In this document: positions 53,150-61,370 of the stretch, one piece after another
Layout: every line of letters begins with the position of its first letter
Numbering within the stretch: position 1 is the first letter of the stretch
From: Antrihabitans auranticaus
GTDB lineage: Bacteria > Actinomycetota > Actinomycetes > Mycobacteriales > Mycobacteriaceae
DNA length: 64,000 nucleotides
Direction of reading: 5' to 3'
NCBI RefSeq assembly: GCF_016481275.1
Contig: NZ_JAEMNW010000001.1
Coordinates: 1,355,531 to 1,419,530 of the forward strand
Position numbers and translations under genes: made by a program
The notes under the pieces: model-generated
Database searches by the model: none
Told to the model about the DNA's origin: nothing
Seen by the model: only the letters and a program-made list of their open reading frames with translations

Positions 53150-53625
53150 GCGAACGTCTTTCGGTCCCAGAGCCGTTCCGAATTCCGCGACCGCTCACCG
53201 CCGCTGAAGTCGACACCCTTCATGCGATTGCCGACGTGCTCGTCCCGGCGGCCGGTGACGACCCCGCAGCAACGTCGGACCCCGATTTCGACGCCGCACT
53301 GAAGACCGCACTCAACGCACGATCGGATGCCTTCGACGCGATAACCGCTGTGCTGGAGGAACTTCACGGGTCCGATGCGGCAAAAGTCGAGCAGAGCCTG
53401 CGCACGATGCACGCAGAACGGTCCGAAGTTTTCCAGGCTCTGTCGGCAGTTGTCGCCGGCGCGTGGCTGCTGAGTCCGCAGGTGACCAAGCGAATCGGCT
53501 ACCCCGGACAGGGCCGATTCCCGGCAGCGTTCGACGATGCTGCGAACGAACTGTCCTCCGGCATCCTCGATCCCGTGCTCGAACGCGGATCCGTCTTCAC
53601 ACCAGCACCCCGGGAGAAATCATGA
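53146..53625 (+). CDS. Small GMC partner, gluconate 2-dehydrogenase subunit 3-like
   Basis: A 159-residue protein: RPLTAAEVDTLHAIADVLVPAAGDDPAATSDPDFDAALKTAL (in parts), with an IADVLVPA pattern as in subunit 3 of gluconate 2-dehydrogenase, then a helical middle and RIGYPGQGRFP. Unlike classic members it has no Tat signal. It overlaps the GMC gene upstream and the DUF1989 gene downstream, so all three are made together. It probably helps the GMC subunit fold or transfer electrons. Family assignment moderate. Confidence 0.6.
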   Translation: MSERLSVPEPFRIPRPLTAAEVDTLHAIADVLVPAAGDDPAATSDPDFDAALKTALNARSDAFDAITAVLEELHGSDAAKVEQSLRTMHAERSEVFQALSAVVAGAWLLSPQVTKRIGYPGQGRFPAAFDDAANELSSGILDPVLERGSVFTPAPREKS

Positions 53626-54464
53626 GCAGCGCAACCGACGCCGCATACCAGGCCACCGCGGGTGGCGCACTCGACGTCGACAAAGGCCTCTACAAAGCGA
53701 TCGCCGAGAGCGACCGCGAGCTGGTCGATTCGTTCGTCATTCCGATTCGCAGTGGCCGGGCCTGGGAGGTACCGGCAGGCCACCTGTGCAGGATCGTCGA
53801 AGCCGAAGGTCCGCAGGTGGCTGATCTCAACATCTGGAATCGGCACAACCCACGAGAACGTATGTGGGCAGCCAAGACTCGCCAGCTCCAGGCGGCGCAT
53901 GTGACCACCTACGACCGACTGTGGTCCAACCTTCCCTATCTGCGCCCGCTCGTCACGATTACCGGAGATTCGTTGGGCGACTATGGAATCGACTCCGATG
54001 GCGGCCGCGTGCATGACCTCCTCGGCAGTCGGTGCGACCCGTATACCAACCAGCTCCTCGCCGGCGAGCAGTTCGACTTTCACTGCCACTCGAATCTGAC
54101 GCGCGCTGTAATGCCCTACGGCTTGACGGAATTCGATGTGCACGACGTGCTCAACGTTTTTCAGGTCACCGGTTTGAACGACGAAGACAAGTACTACAAC
54201 AAGGCCTGCCCGGCGCAGAAGGGCGACTATTTCGAGTTTCTCGCCGAGATCGATCTGCTGTGCGCGCTGTCCACCTGCCCGGGCGGCGACCTTTCGATCC
54301 GGCAGTGGGGCCCCGATGCCGGCGACCCACTGGAGACGTGCAGACCGATCGGCGTCGAAATCTACCGCCCTGATGCACGGGTGCTGGCCGAGTGGTCAGC
54401 TCCGCAACCGGCCCCGTACGCAGGGCTACATGGGCTGAAGATCCCCACGTGGGGCCAGTCCTGA
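53622..54464 (+). CDS. DUF1989 (urea carboxylase-associated) protein
   Basis: A 280-residue DUF1989 protein: RSGRAWEVPAGHLCRIVEAEGPQVADLNIWN, then RERMWAAKTRQLQAAHVTTYDRLWSNLPYLRPLVTITGD (in parts), HDLLGSRCDPYTN, FHCHSNLTRAV and CALSTCPGGD. The His and Cys clusters suggest a metal site. The family travels with urea carboxylases, aminomethyltransferases and nitrogen-compound operons but has no firm activity. GGGAG precedes ATG 53622. Its end overlaps the convergent GntR gene by 39 bases. Confidence 0.85.
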   Translation: MSSATDAAYQATAGGALDVDKGLYKAIAESDRELVDSFVIPIRSGRAWEVPAGHLCRIVEAEGPQVADLNIWNRHNPRERMWAAKTRQLQAAHVTTYDRLWSNLPYLRPLVTITGDSLGDYGIDSDGGRVHDLLGSRCDPYTNQLLAGEQFDFHCHSNLTRAVMPYGLTEFDVHDVLNVFQVTGLNDEDKYYNKACPAQKGDYFEFLAEIDLLCALSTCPGGDLSIRQWGPDAGDPLETCRPIGVEIYRPDARVLAEWSAPQPAPYAGLHGLKIPTWGQS

Positions 54465-55148
54465 CGAACTGACTCCCTTGTTCGCCGCTGGACGCGAACT
54501 CAACACCAGGGACATGACATGCAGCACATGGGCAGACATGGCATCCGCCGCAGCGTCGGCGTTGCCCGCTTGGATCGCCTGGGCGACCCCAACATGTTCG
54601 TGCGCACAGGAAATCGAATCGCCGGACGGTGCCACGTCTCGCTCGCGCAGCGCCGACGTGAGGACCAGCGCATCCTCGATCGAGCGCTGCAGTATGTCGT
54701 TTCGCGTCGCCGTGGAGACAGCGGTGTGAAACTCCCGGTCGAGCCGGCGGAAACCGGCAGGATCAGCGTCCTCGGCACGAGCCAGCGACTGCTCCGCGAG
54801 ACCGAAGATGCGCTCGATCTCCTCAGCGGACGCCCGGTTCGCCGCGTAACGGGCAGACACGCTCTCGATCCCGGCGCGGTACTCGTACGCGTCTCGGATC
54901 GCCTTCACGGATGGTCGAATCACTTGCAGCCCACGCTGGGTCGGCTCCACCAGACCGATATGGCGCAGCCGCAGCAACGCCTCTCGCACCGGCGTCTTGC
55001 TGACATCGAGCTGCGCAGCGACCGATGCTTCGCTGATCCGACTGCCCGGCGGGATCGTCGCATTCACGATGCTGTCGCGAATGGCCTCGAACACCATGGA
55101 CGTCAAATTGTCGGGACGAGTGGCGAGCGGCTGCAACTGGGACGTCAT
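54426..55148 (-). CDS. GntR-family (FCD domain) regulator, candidate GATATAC binder
   Basis: A 240-residue regulator: MVFEAIRDSIVNATIPPGSRISEASVAAQLDVSKTPVREALLRLRHIGLVE (in parts) is the winged helix, with VSKTPVREALLRL as recognition helix. The FCD domain has DREFHTAVSTATRND and HEHVGVAQAIQAGNADAAADAM, with Asp/His metal ligands. A GATATAC-type site lies 10 to 23 bases upstream of its ATG and others precede the NCS1 gene and the 45.5 kb operons, so it probably controls them all and itself. The ATG at 55148 is chosen over an in-frame start at 55214. Confidence 0.85.
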   Translation of the reverse strand: MTSQLQPLATRPDNLTSMVFEAIRDSIVNATIPPGSRISEASVAAQLDVSKTPVREALLRLRHIGLVEPTQRGLQVIRPSVKAIRDAYEYRAGIESVSARYAANRASAEEIERIFGLAEQSLARAEDADPAGFRRLDREFHTAVSTATRNDILQRSIEDALVLTSALRERDVAPSGDSISCAHEHVGVAQAIQAGNADAAADAMSAHVLHVMSLVLSSRPAANKGVSSSGLAPRGDLQPM

Positions 55149-55497
55149 TGGCCAAGCATATCCCGTATATCGCGGGCCATGCCAGAGTCTGAGCCGCGCT
55201 TCGCCTCCAGACATGCTGCCCCCGAAATACTAGACACCACACCTCGATATACGAGCGCGTCGCGACGATCAAACCGCGTTGAACTGGCATTACTTGGACA
55301 TTTTGCTCCGAACGAGCGGGAAAGTTCACGCAAAACCTTGACTCTCCCCCATCATGGCGTACCGTATATCATGGCTGAAGGCGTGAGCTGCATCACGGCA
55401 AGCGATCCCCGCCTCCGACCAGAACCCCCGCGACGGTGCCGCCCTCTGACGTGCGGCACGCGGGATTCCCAGCCGAGATCTCGACAAAGGACATCGC
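55149..55497. promoter_or_regulatory. Divergent control region with three GATATAC sites and a leader hairpin
   Basis: No gene is seen in these 349 bases. Sites sharing GATATAC (or its complement GTATATC) are at 55158-55171, 55246-55252 and 55359-55370. The last overlaps a possible promoter: TTGACT at 55338-55343, TACCGT 16 bases later. GTGCCGC (55436-55442) and GCGGCAC (55453-55459) form a 7-base-pair hairpin in the transporter leader. CAAAGG before the GTG at 55498 is its ribosome site. Confidence 0.65.
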
Positions 55498-56970
55498 GTG
55501 ACCACTAACGAACTTGCAGCAGGGACAGATCCTTTGCATCGACCCGATGGCGGCGAATCCGCGCTGGACAAGGCCGAAGGATTGATCGAGAAGCACTCGA
55601 TCGACTACATCCCCGAGCACGAACGCCACGGCACCGCCTGGAAACAGGGCCCCTTCTGGTTTCTGGCGAACTTCAGCTTTTTCAGCATCGCACTCGGCTT
55701 CATCGGCGCAGCTCAAGGCCTGACCCTGGGTTGGACCGTCCTCGGTGGCGCGCTTGGAGCGCTGTTCGGCTCGTTGGCAATGGCTTTCCACGCCACCCAG
55801 GGACCGATCCTCGGGTTGCCCCAGATGATTCAATCTCGCGCCCAGTTCGGCTATTTCGGGGTTCTCATCCCCGTCGTCGCAACGGTGTTCACGTTCATCG
55901 GCTTCAGCGTCCTGCAAACCAATGTCCTACAGACCGGGTTCAGCAACCTCTACGGCTGGAATCCGGTACTGATAGCCGTGTTGGTCTCCGCCGGCGCCGC
56001 GATCCTGTCGATCTTCGGCCACGATTGGCTCCACATCGCCTTCCGTGCACTGTTCTGGCTGTCGATCCCGTTCTATCTGATCCTCACCGCAGCGATGATG
56101 ACCGGACATCTCGGCGGCACCGCCCCGGCAGACGGCGGCTTCAAGGCCTCGGCCTTCATGGCCGTCTTCGCAACCGCGGCGAGCTACAACATCACCCTTG
56201 CCCCCGATATCGCAAATTTCACCCGGTATCTACCGACGACGACGAAATCGTCGCACCTGGTTCTCGCTGTCGTTGCCGGCACCTGCACCGCCCTGGTCTG
56301 GCTGATGGCGATGGGCGCGTGGCTCGCCACCCGCACCGGAGCGACAGATGCGCTTGTCGCACTGAGTGATTCGGGCAACTATGTCTTCGCCAACCTCGGC
56401 ACTGTCCTCGCGATTCTCTCGGCGCTCGCCCTCGTCGCAACGATCGGAATCAACACCTACAGCGCAATGCTCTCTGTCGCGACGATCGTGGACTGCATCC
56501 GTCCGACCACGCCGACCCGAGCCATGAAGTCCATCACCAGCATCGCAATCGTTGTTGTTTCGCTGCTGATTTCGATCAACCTCGGCACCGACCAGCTCAC
56601 CAAGATCAATGATCTGATGGTCATCCTCCTGTACGTCCTCGTACCGTGGAGTGCCGTCAACCTCGTCGACTTCTTCTTCGTCCGCAAGGGCCACTATGCG
56701 ATCACCGATATCTTCAAACGTGATGGCATCTATGGACTTTGGTCGTGGCGTGGACTGTCCGCATACTTCATCGGCTTGCTGGTCCAGATCCCCTTCGCCG
56801 TCCTGAGCTTCTACAAGGGCCCCATCGCGGAGGCGCTCGACGGAGTCGACATCGCCTTCATCGTCGGCATGATCGTGCCGGGTCTGCTGTACCTCTGGTT
56901 CTGCCGCGGCTACAACATCGCCGAAGAGGTCCCCGCGATCGTCCACAGCGACGAAGTCCTCGAAGACTGA
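55498..56970 (+). CDS. NCS1-family nucleobase/hydantoin:cation symporter
   Basis: A 490-residue membrane transporter with about 12 helices. The N-terminal ERHGTAWKQGPFWFLANFSFF, the TM1-3 region with LPQMIQSRAQFGYFG, and SYNITLAPDIANFTRYLP are NCS1 signatures (cytosine, purine, allantoin or hydantoin-type importers). It begins with GTG at 55498. GATATAC operators lie upstream. A thioesterase pseudogene and a DUF3263 gene follow, a layout repeated with the second NCS1 gene at 58953. The true substrate is unknown; a nitrogen heterocycle or small cyclic amide would fit the region. Confidence 0.9.
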   Translation: MTTNELAAGTDPLHRPDGGESALDKAEGLIEKHSIDYIPEHERHGTAWKQGPFWFLANFSFFSIALGFIGAAQGLTLGWTVLGGALGALFGSLAMAFHATQGPILGLPQMIQSRAQFGYFGVLIPVVATVFTFIGFSVLQTNVLQTGFSNLYGWNPVLIAVLVSAGAAILSIFGHDWLHIAFRALFWLSIPFYLILTAAMMTGHLGGTAPADGGFKASAFMAVFATAASYNITLAPDIANFTRYLPTTTKSSHLVLAVVAGTCTALVWLMAMGAWLATRTGATDALVALSDSGNYVFANLGTVLAILSALALVATIGINTYSAMLSVATIVDCIRPTTPTRAMKSITSIAIVVVSLLISINLGTDQLTKINDLMVILLYVLVPWSAVNLVDFFFVRKGHYAITDIFKRDGIYGLWSWRGLSAYFIGLLVQIPFAVLSFYKGPIAEALDGVDIAFIVGMIVPGLLYLWFCRGYNIAEEVPAIVHSDEVLED

Positions 56971-57008
56971 AGCAGGGCGTTCGGCTCGATTCGAGGAGTC
57001 ATTCACCC

Positions 57009-57983
57009 GTGCACACGAGAACCACCGATCCCGGCACGCAGTCCACCGCTTTCTGGTCAAACCGGCCGACGCCGGCCCACTCGGGGCGGTCGACGGCGGC
57101 ACGCTCCTCGAATGGATCGACAAGGTCGGATACGCCTGTGCCGCCCGCTGGAGTGGGCGGTATTGCGTCACCGCCTACGTCGGCAATATTCATCTCACCC
57201 GCCCGATTGCAGTTGGCGAGCTCGTCGAACTCGATGCCCGGATCGTTCACACGGGCCGCACGAGCATGCACATCCTCGTCACGGTGCGCTCCAACGAACC
57301 CACGGTTCGTGAACCGAGCGCGGCGTCGCAGTGCCTGATCGTCTTCGTCGCCGTCGACTCGGACAGTAAGCCGGTACCGGTTCCGGCGTGGACACCCCAC
57401 ACTCCAGCGGAGCTGCAACGGGCTCGGCAAGCACAAGCCCGGATCCGGATACGCGCCGAAATCGAAGCCGCGATGATCGGCACGCGGTACACGACAGCAG
57501 GCACCGCGCCGACCACGACGCTCGCATTTCTGGCCGCACCGTCGGATATCAACTGGAGTGGAAAGGTGCACGGCGGCAAGACCATGCGGTGGATCGACGA
57601 GGCCGCCTACGCATGCGCAGCGCGTTGGACGGGCAGTCGGGTCCTCGCGTCCTACATCGCCGGAATTCGCTTCTACCGGCCACTTCTCATCGGGCAGGCG
57701 ATCGAAGTGACCGCCCGGCTCTTACACACCGGACCGCACAGCATGCATCTCAGCGTGCATGTCGACGGGACCGACCCACACACACACACATGACATGCGG
57801 TTGGCCGCACATGGGCTGACTGTTTTCGTCGCTCCCGACGCCGACGGCGCGCCCGTGGCGATACCGCCGTGGTACCCGCGTTCGAACGAAGACCGCGCTC
57901 TCGACGACCATGCCAAGCATCTCATCGAGTTGCGCACCCGCGTAGAAAGCTTCACCCCCATCGAGCACACGGACTCCTCATGA
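57009..57983 (+). pseudogene. Acyl-CoA thioesterase (double hot-dog), broken by two frameshifts
   Basis: GTG at 57009 has GAGGAG 10 bases before it, but the hot-dog domain lies in another frame: from about 57033 the codons read RHAVHRFLVKPADAGPLG, GTLLEWIDKVGYACAARW and so on, with no start codon of their own. One missing base in the CCC at 57030-57032 would join them. The second domain (SGKVHGGKTMRWIDEAAYACAARW) ends at a stop at 57791 directly after a (CA)7 run. One more CA unit would join it to DMRLAAHGLTVFVAPDADG, a normal family ending, up to 57983. So the gene is likely inactive, unless these are sequence errors or slippage sites. Confidence 0.75.
57777..57790. repeat. (CA)7 dinucleotide repeat inside the thioesterase
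   Basis: Seven CA units run from 57777 to 57790 and the frame stops at TGA right after it. With eight units the thioesterase frame would continue to 57983. Short dinucleotide runs like this are prone to slip during replication, so this could switch the C-terminal part on and off. Confidence 0.8.
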
Positions 57984-58216
57984 TGGATCGATTCGACCGC
58001 GAAATCCTCGAGTTCCTACTGGCCTGGGCACCGTACGGCGGGCCACCTGCCGAAGAGGTCCTCGCCGAATTCGGTCTGAGCGCAGACCAATTGGACGAGC
58101 GACTGCACCGGATCGTGTCGACGCAACGAACGAGTCGGCTCAGTGCGGACGAGCGGCAACTCGCCCTGCGCGCGGCAAACCTCGAACTGGCGCTGGAGAT
58201 CGCCCGCCGCGCGTGA
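57980..58216 (+). CDS. DUF3263 family protein, copy 1
   Basis: A 78-residue protein: MMDRFDREILEFLLAWAPYGGPP, EEVLAEFGLSADQLDERL, then a conserved-looking C-terminal helix LSADERQLALRAANLELALE. DUF3263 proteins are small actinobacterial proteins of unknown function, possibly DNA-binding by their helical pattern. ATG 57980 overlaps the stop of the thioesterase frame. A close paralogue is at 61371-61607; both close an NCS1 module. It is convergent with the XRE-cupin gene, ending 1 base before it. Confidence 0.85.
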   Translation: MMDRFDREILEFLLAWAPYGGPPAEEVLAEFGLSADQLDERLHRIVSTQRTSRLSADERQLALRAANLELALEIARRA

Positions 58217-58801
58217 TCAGCGCGAACCACTCCACGGCGCCGGGACGAAGGTCCACAACACCTCTGCGGGCGTAGATCCGGCGTTTCGCCAGTTGTGCGG
58301 CTCGCGCCCCGAGAAGGTCAGCGTGTCACCGGCATCGAGGGTTTCGGTGCGTCCGGTGAATTGCATCGTGACCGTTCCACTGACGACATGGAGCACTTCG
58401 ACCTCACAGTTGATCGTGTAGAGATTCTCGCCGCCGTTTGCGCCGGGCGCCAAATGCGAGCGCAGCATCTGAACCTTCGACTGGGCCCGGGGAGTGATCA
58501 TCAGGTCCTGGACGCCGCGGCCACCCATGTTGATCGCGGGCGCTTTCGCGAGGCGGACGACCTCGGTGTCGGCGTCCTCGAAGAGTGACCCGACCGGTAG
58601 CGAAAGCACCTCACACAAGGTCACCAGCGTGGCAACGCTCGGCGAGGTTTCGTCACGCTCGACGCGACTGAGAAATCCCCTGGTCAACCCGGTCGCCGCG
58701 GCAACCTGTTCGATCGTCAGCCCCTGCGTTTTCCGGCACGCGCGCAGGCGGGCACCGACGCGGACGGGCCGGTCGGACGGGGTTGGGTGGAGCGCTTTCA
58801 T
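58217..58801 (-). CDS. XRE-cupin regulator
   Basis: A 194-residue regulator with an N-terminal helix-turn-helix (RVGARLRACRKTQGLTIEQVAAATGLTRGFLSRVERDETSPSVATLVTLCEVL, in parts, about 15-66) and a C-terminal cupin domain (NCEVEVLHVVSGTVTMQFTGRTETLDAGDTLTFSGREPHNWRNAG, in parts) that usually senses a small metabolite. ATG 58801 has GAGGA upstream. It is divergent from the second NCS1 gene, and two AAAGTTGTC repeats lie between them, so it likely controls NCS1-nitrilase expression. Confidence 0.9.
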   Translation of the reverse strand: MKALHPTPSDRPVRVGARLRACRKTQGLTIEQVAAATGLTRGFLSRVERDETSPSVATLVTLCEVLSLPVGSLFEDADTEVVRLAKAPAINMGGRGVQDLMITPRAQSKVQMLRSHLAPGANGGENLYTINCEVEVLHVVSGTVTMQFTGRTETLDAGDTLTFSGREPHNWRNAGSTPAEVLWTFVPAPWSGSR

Positions 58802-58873
58802 CGGGTCCTCACGTCGCTGGATCGGGCACACAGACGAGCCTTGACACGCTCGGTGTCCGGGGTCACACTACCC

Positions 58874-58910
58874 AGGACACAAAGTTGTCCTACAGACATT
58901 GAAAGTTGTC
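58874..58910. promoter_or_regulatory. Repeat sites before the second NCS1 gene
   Basis: AGGACA (58874-58879) and TGTCCT (58886-58891) form an inverted repeat. AAAGTTGTC occurs at 58881-58889 and 58902-58910, 21 bases apart (two helical turns). They lie between the divergent XRE-cupin and NCS1 genes and are candidate binding sites for that regulator. GTAGGACAA, read on the other strand here, also occurs in the repeats at 49889 and 49964. Confidence 0.6.
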
Positions 58911-58952
58911 TATCAGTAACTTTCCGAATGTCGAGAGACGAGGTTCCGGCGC

Positions 58953-60401
58953 ATGTCCTCTGCAACGACCCCACCAGCACGCGAAAGCGCGATCGAACAA
59001 CATTCGATCGACTACGTGCCCAGCTCGGAACGCCACGGCAAGGTGTGGCATCAAGGTCCGTTCTGGTTCACCGGCAACTTCGTGCTCCCGACTATGGTCG
59101 CCGGATTCGTCGGCGCATCGATGGGCCTGAGCATCGGCTACAGCGTGCTCGCGATCGTCCTCGGCGTCGTATTCGGCACGTTCTTCATGGCGTTTCACGC
59201 CAATCAGGGCCCCCGAATGGGCCTGCCGCAGATGATTCAGTCGCGCGCCCAATTCGGCAGCCGCGGTACGGCAGTGCCCTTCGCCGCAACGGTTTTCGTC
59301 TACGTCGGCTTCCTCGTCTTCGACACTGTCCTCGGCGCCCAGGGCATCGGACTGTTCCTGCCCGGCGGGAAGCTACTGTGGTACCCGCTGCTCATCGCGG
59401 TATCGATAGTCATCGCAGTGGTCGGGCACGACCTGCTCCACTTCGTCCAGCGCTGGCTGACCTACCTGCTCATCGCCGTATTCGCAGTGCTCACCGTCGT
59501 GGCCATCGTGCACTTCTCGACCAACCCGGTGGCGCTCGACGCTCCCGCTGCGACCGCGGGTTGGGATACCACGGCATTCCTCGTGCAGTTCTCCCTTGCC
59601 GCCGGTTACAACATCAGCTACTCGGTATACGTCTCCGATTACACTCGCTACCTCCCCGCCGATGCGTCCGCCCGCAAACTGATCACCGCGGTCTATGCCG
59701 GTGCGACGTTCTCCGCGGTCTGGCTGATGTCTCTCGGCGCGATTCTCGCGACCTACCTACCCGGCCCCGACCCCATCCTCGCACTGCGTGAAGTCGGCGA
59801 CCTGTTGTTCCCAGGCTTCGGCTCGATCGTCGTCATCACCTCGGTGCTAGCGCTGATCTCGATCATGGGCGTGAACGCATACGGTGCGATGCTCACCGGA
59901 GCGAGCGCCATCGACGGCTTCCGCAAGGTGAAACCTACTGTGCGACTGCGCATCATCGGTCTCGTCCTGGTCGGCCTGGCGGCACTGGTCGTTGCCCTGT
60001 TGATCCCCGACGACTACATCAACAGCTTCAACAACTTCGTCTTGCTCATGCTGTACTTCCTCGTGCCCTGGACGGCCGTCAACCTGGTCGACTTCTATCT
60101 CGTGCGGCGCGGCAAGTACGCGATCGCGGAAATCCTCGACCCGGACGGCATCTACGGCCACTGGGCCTGGCCTGGTGTCGCCGCATACGCCCTCGGATTC
60201 CTCGCGATGATTCCCTTCTTCTCGACAACGTTCTACGTCGGGCCTGCGGCCGAAGCGTTTGGCGGAGCGGACTTCTCGTTCGTGGTCGGCTTGGCCGTCG
60301 CGAGTCTGGCCTACGTGCTCTTCGCACGTAATCTCGACCGCAATCGAGAGGCGGCAGCGCGCATCGAGAGCGCAGCCGTGCTCGAAGGAGCGACCGGATG
60401 A
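58953..60401 (+). CDS. NCS1-family symporter, second copy
   Basis: A 482-residue membrane importer, clearly related to the one at 55498: ERHGKVWHQGPFWFTGNF, LPQMIQSRAQFGSRG, GYNISYSVYVSDYTRYLP and NNFVLLMLYFLVPWTAVNLVDFYLVRRGKYAI (in parts). About 12 helices. Its stop overlaps the ATG of the nitrilase gene by ATGA, so the transported compound is probably the nitrilase substrate or a nitrile or amide relative. It is divergent from the XRE-cupin regulator. Confidence 0.9.
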   Translation: MSSATTPPARESAIEQHSIDYVPSSERHGKVWHQGPFWFTGNFVLPTMVAGFVGASMGLSIGYSVLAIVLGVVFGTFFMAFHANQGPRMGLPQMIQSRAQFGSRGTAVPFAATVFVYVGFLVFDTVLGAQGIGLFLPGGKLLWYPLLIAVSIVIAVVGHDLLHFVQRWLTYLLIAVFAVLTVVAIVHFSTNPVALDAPAATAGWDTTAFLVQFSLAAGYNISYSVYVSDYTRYLPADASARKLITAVYAGATFSAVWLMSLGAILATYLPGPDPILALREVGDLLFPGFGSIVVITSVLALISIMGVNAYGAMLTGASAIDGFRKVKPTVRLRIIGLVLVGLAALVVALLIPDDYINSFNNFVLLMLYFLVPWTAVNLVDFYLVRRGKYAIAEILDPDGIYGHWAWPGVAAYALGFLAMIPFFSTTFYVGPAAEAFGGADFSFVVGLAVASLAYVLFARNLDRNREAAARIESAAVLEGATG

Positions 60402-61363
60402 CGCAGACGACTGTCGCTATCGTCCAGCACCCGCCTGCCCTTCTCGACCTGCAGGAGTCGGTGCGTCGCGCCGTCGGGCACATCACCGAGGCAGCGCACG
60501 CAGGCGCGAACCTGGTCGTCTTCCCGGAAACGTGGCTGACGTGCTACCCAGCATGGGTATTCGGCCTTGCAGGCTGGCGAGACACCGAGGCGCAGCACTG
60601 GCACGCCCGCCTGCTCGAACAGAGCCCCACGCTCGACCACGTCGGTGGCGACGACGACCTTGACCCGATCCGCAAGGCGGCCGCCGAGTGCGGCACGACC
60701 GTTGTTCTCGGACTCAACGAGCGTGCAGGCAAGGCGTCCGGAACGCTGTACAACTCCCTCGTCACCATCGGCTCCGACGGCAGCACGCTGAATCTGCATC
60801 GCAAGCTGACACCGACGCATACCGAGAGGATCGTGTGGGCGGCAGGCGACGGCGCGGGTCTACGCGTCGTGGACACGCCATCCGGCCGCATCGGGTCCTT
60901 GATTTGCTGGGAACACTTCAATCCCCTTGCCCGCCAAGCACTCCACGCGCAGAACGAAGAGATCCATATCGCCGCCTGGCCGGATATGCCGGAGAGTCAC
61001 CGGATCGCGGCACGGTCCTACGCGCTGGAGGGACGCTGCTTCGTCTTGTCGGCGGGCCAGATCGTCTCGACCGACGATCTTCCCGCCGACCTCCTCGACG
61101 CCTACCGCGCAGGTGTCGGGCCCGAGGCACCGCAGGCCGGTTTGCTGTTCGACGGCGGGTCGAGCATCGTCGGTCCGGACGGGACCTGGGTCGTCGAGCC
61201 GGTCTTCGGCGAAGCCCGGACAGTCATCGCGACGCTGGATATCGCACGGCGGTACGAGGAGACGCTGGACCTCGACGTCGCAGGTCATTACGCACGCGCC
61301 GACGTTTTCCAGCTCTCGGTCGACCGGAGCCGTCGCGACAGCGGCGTCACCTTCATGGATTGA
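60398..61363 (+). CDS. Nitrilase-type carbon-nitrogen hydrolase
   Basis: A 321-residue enzyme with the nitrilase catalytic triad: Glu44 (VFPETWLTCYPAW), Lys135 (NLHRKLTPTHTERIVW) and Cys169 (SLICWEHFNPLAR). The CWE block and HTERIVW favour true nitrilases or cyanide/nitrile hydrolases over amidases. The C-terminus (VAGHYARADVFQLSVDR) is typical. It converts a nitrile to acid and ammonia in the cytoplasm. It is co-translated with the NCS1 transporter and followed 7 bases later by a DUF3263 gene, giving a compact uptake-and-hydrolysis unit. Confidence 0.9.
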   Translation: MTQTTVAIVQHPPALLDLQESVRRAVGHITEAAHAGANLVVFPETWLTCYPAWVFGLAGWRDTEAQHWHARLLEQSPTLDHVGGDDDLDPIRKAAAECGTTVVLGLNERAGKASGTLYNSLVTIGSDGSTLNLHRKLTPTHTERIVWAAGDGAGLRVVDTPSGRIGSLICWEHFNPLARQALHAQNEEIHIAAWPDMPESHRIAARSYALEGRCFVLSAGQIVSTDDLPADLLDAYRAGVGPEAPQAGLLFDGGSSIVGPDGTWVVEPVFGEARTVIATLDIARRYEETLDLDVAGHYARADVFQLSVDRSRRDSGVTFMD

Positions 61364-61370
61364 CGGTCCG

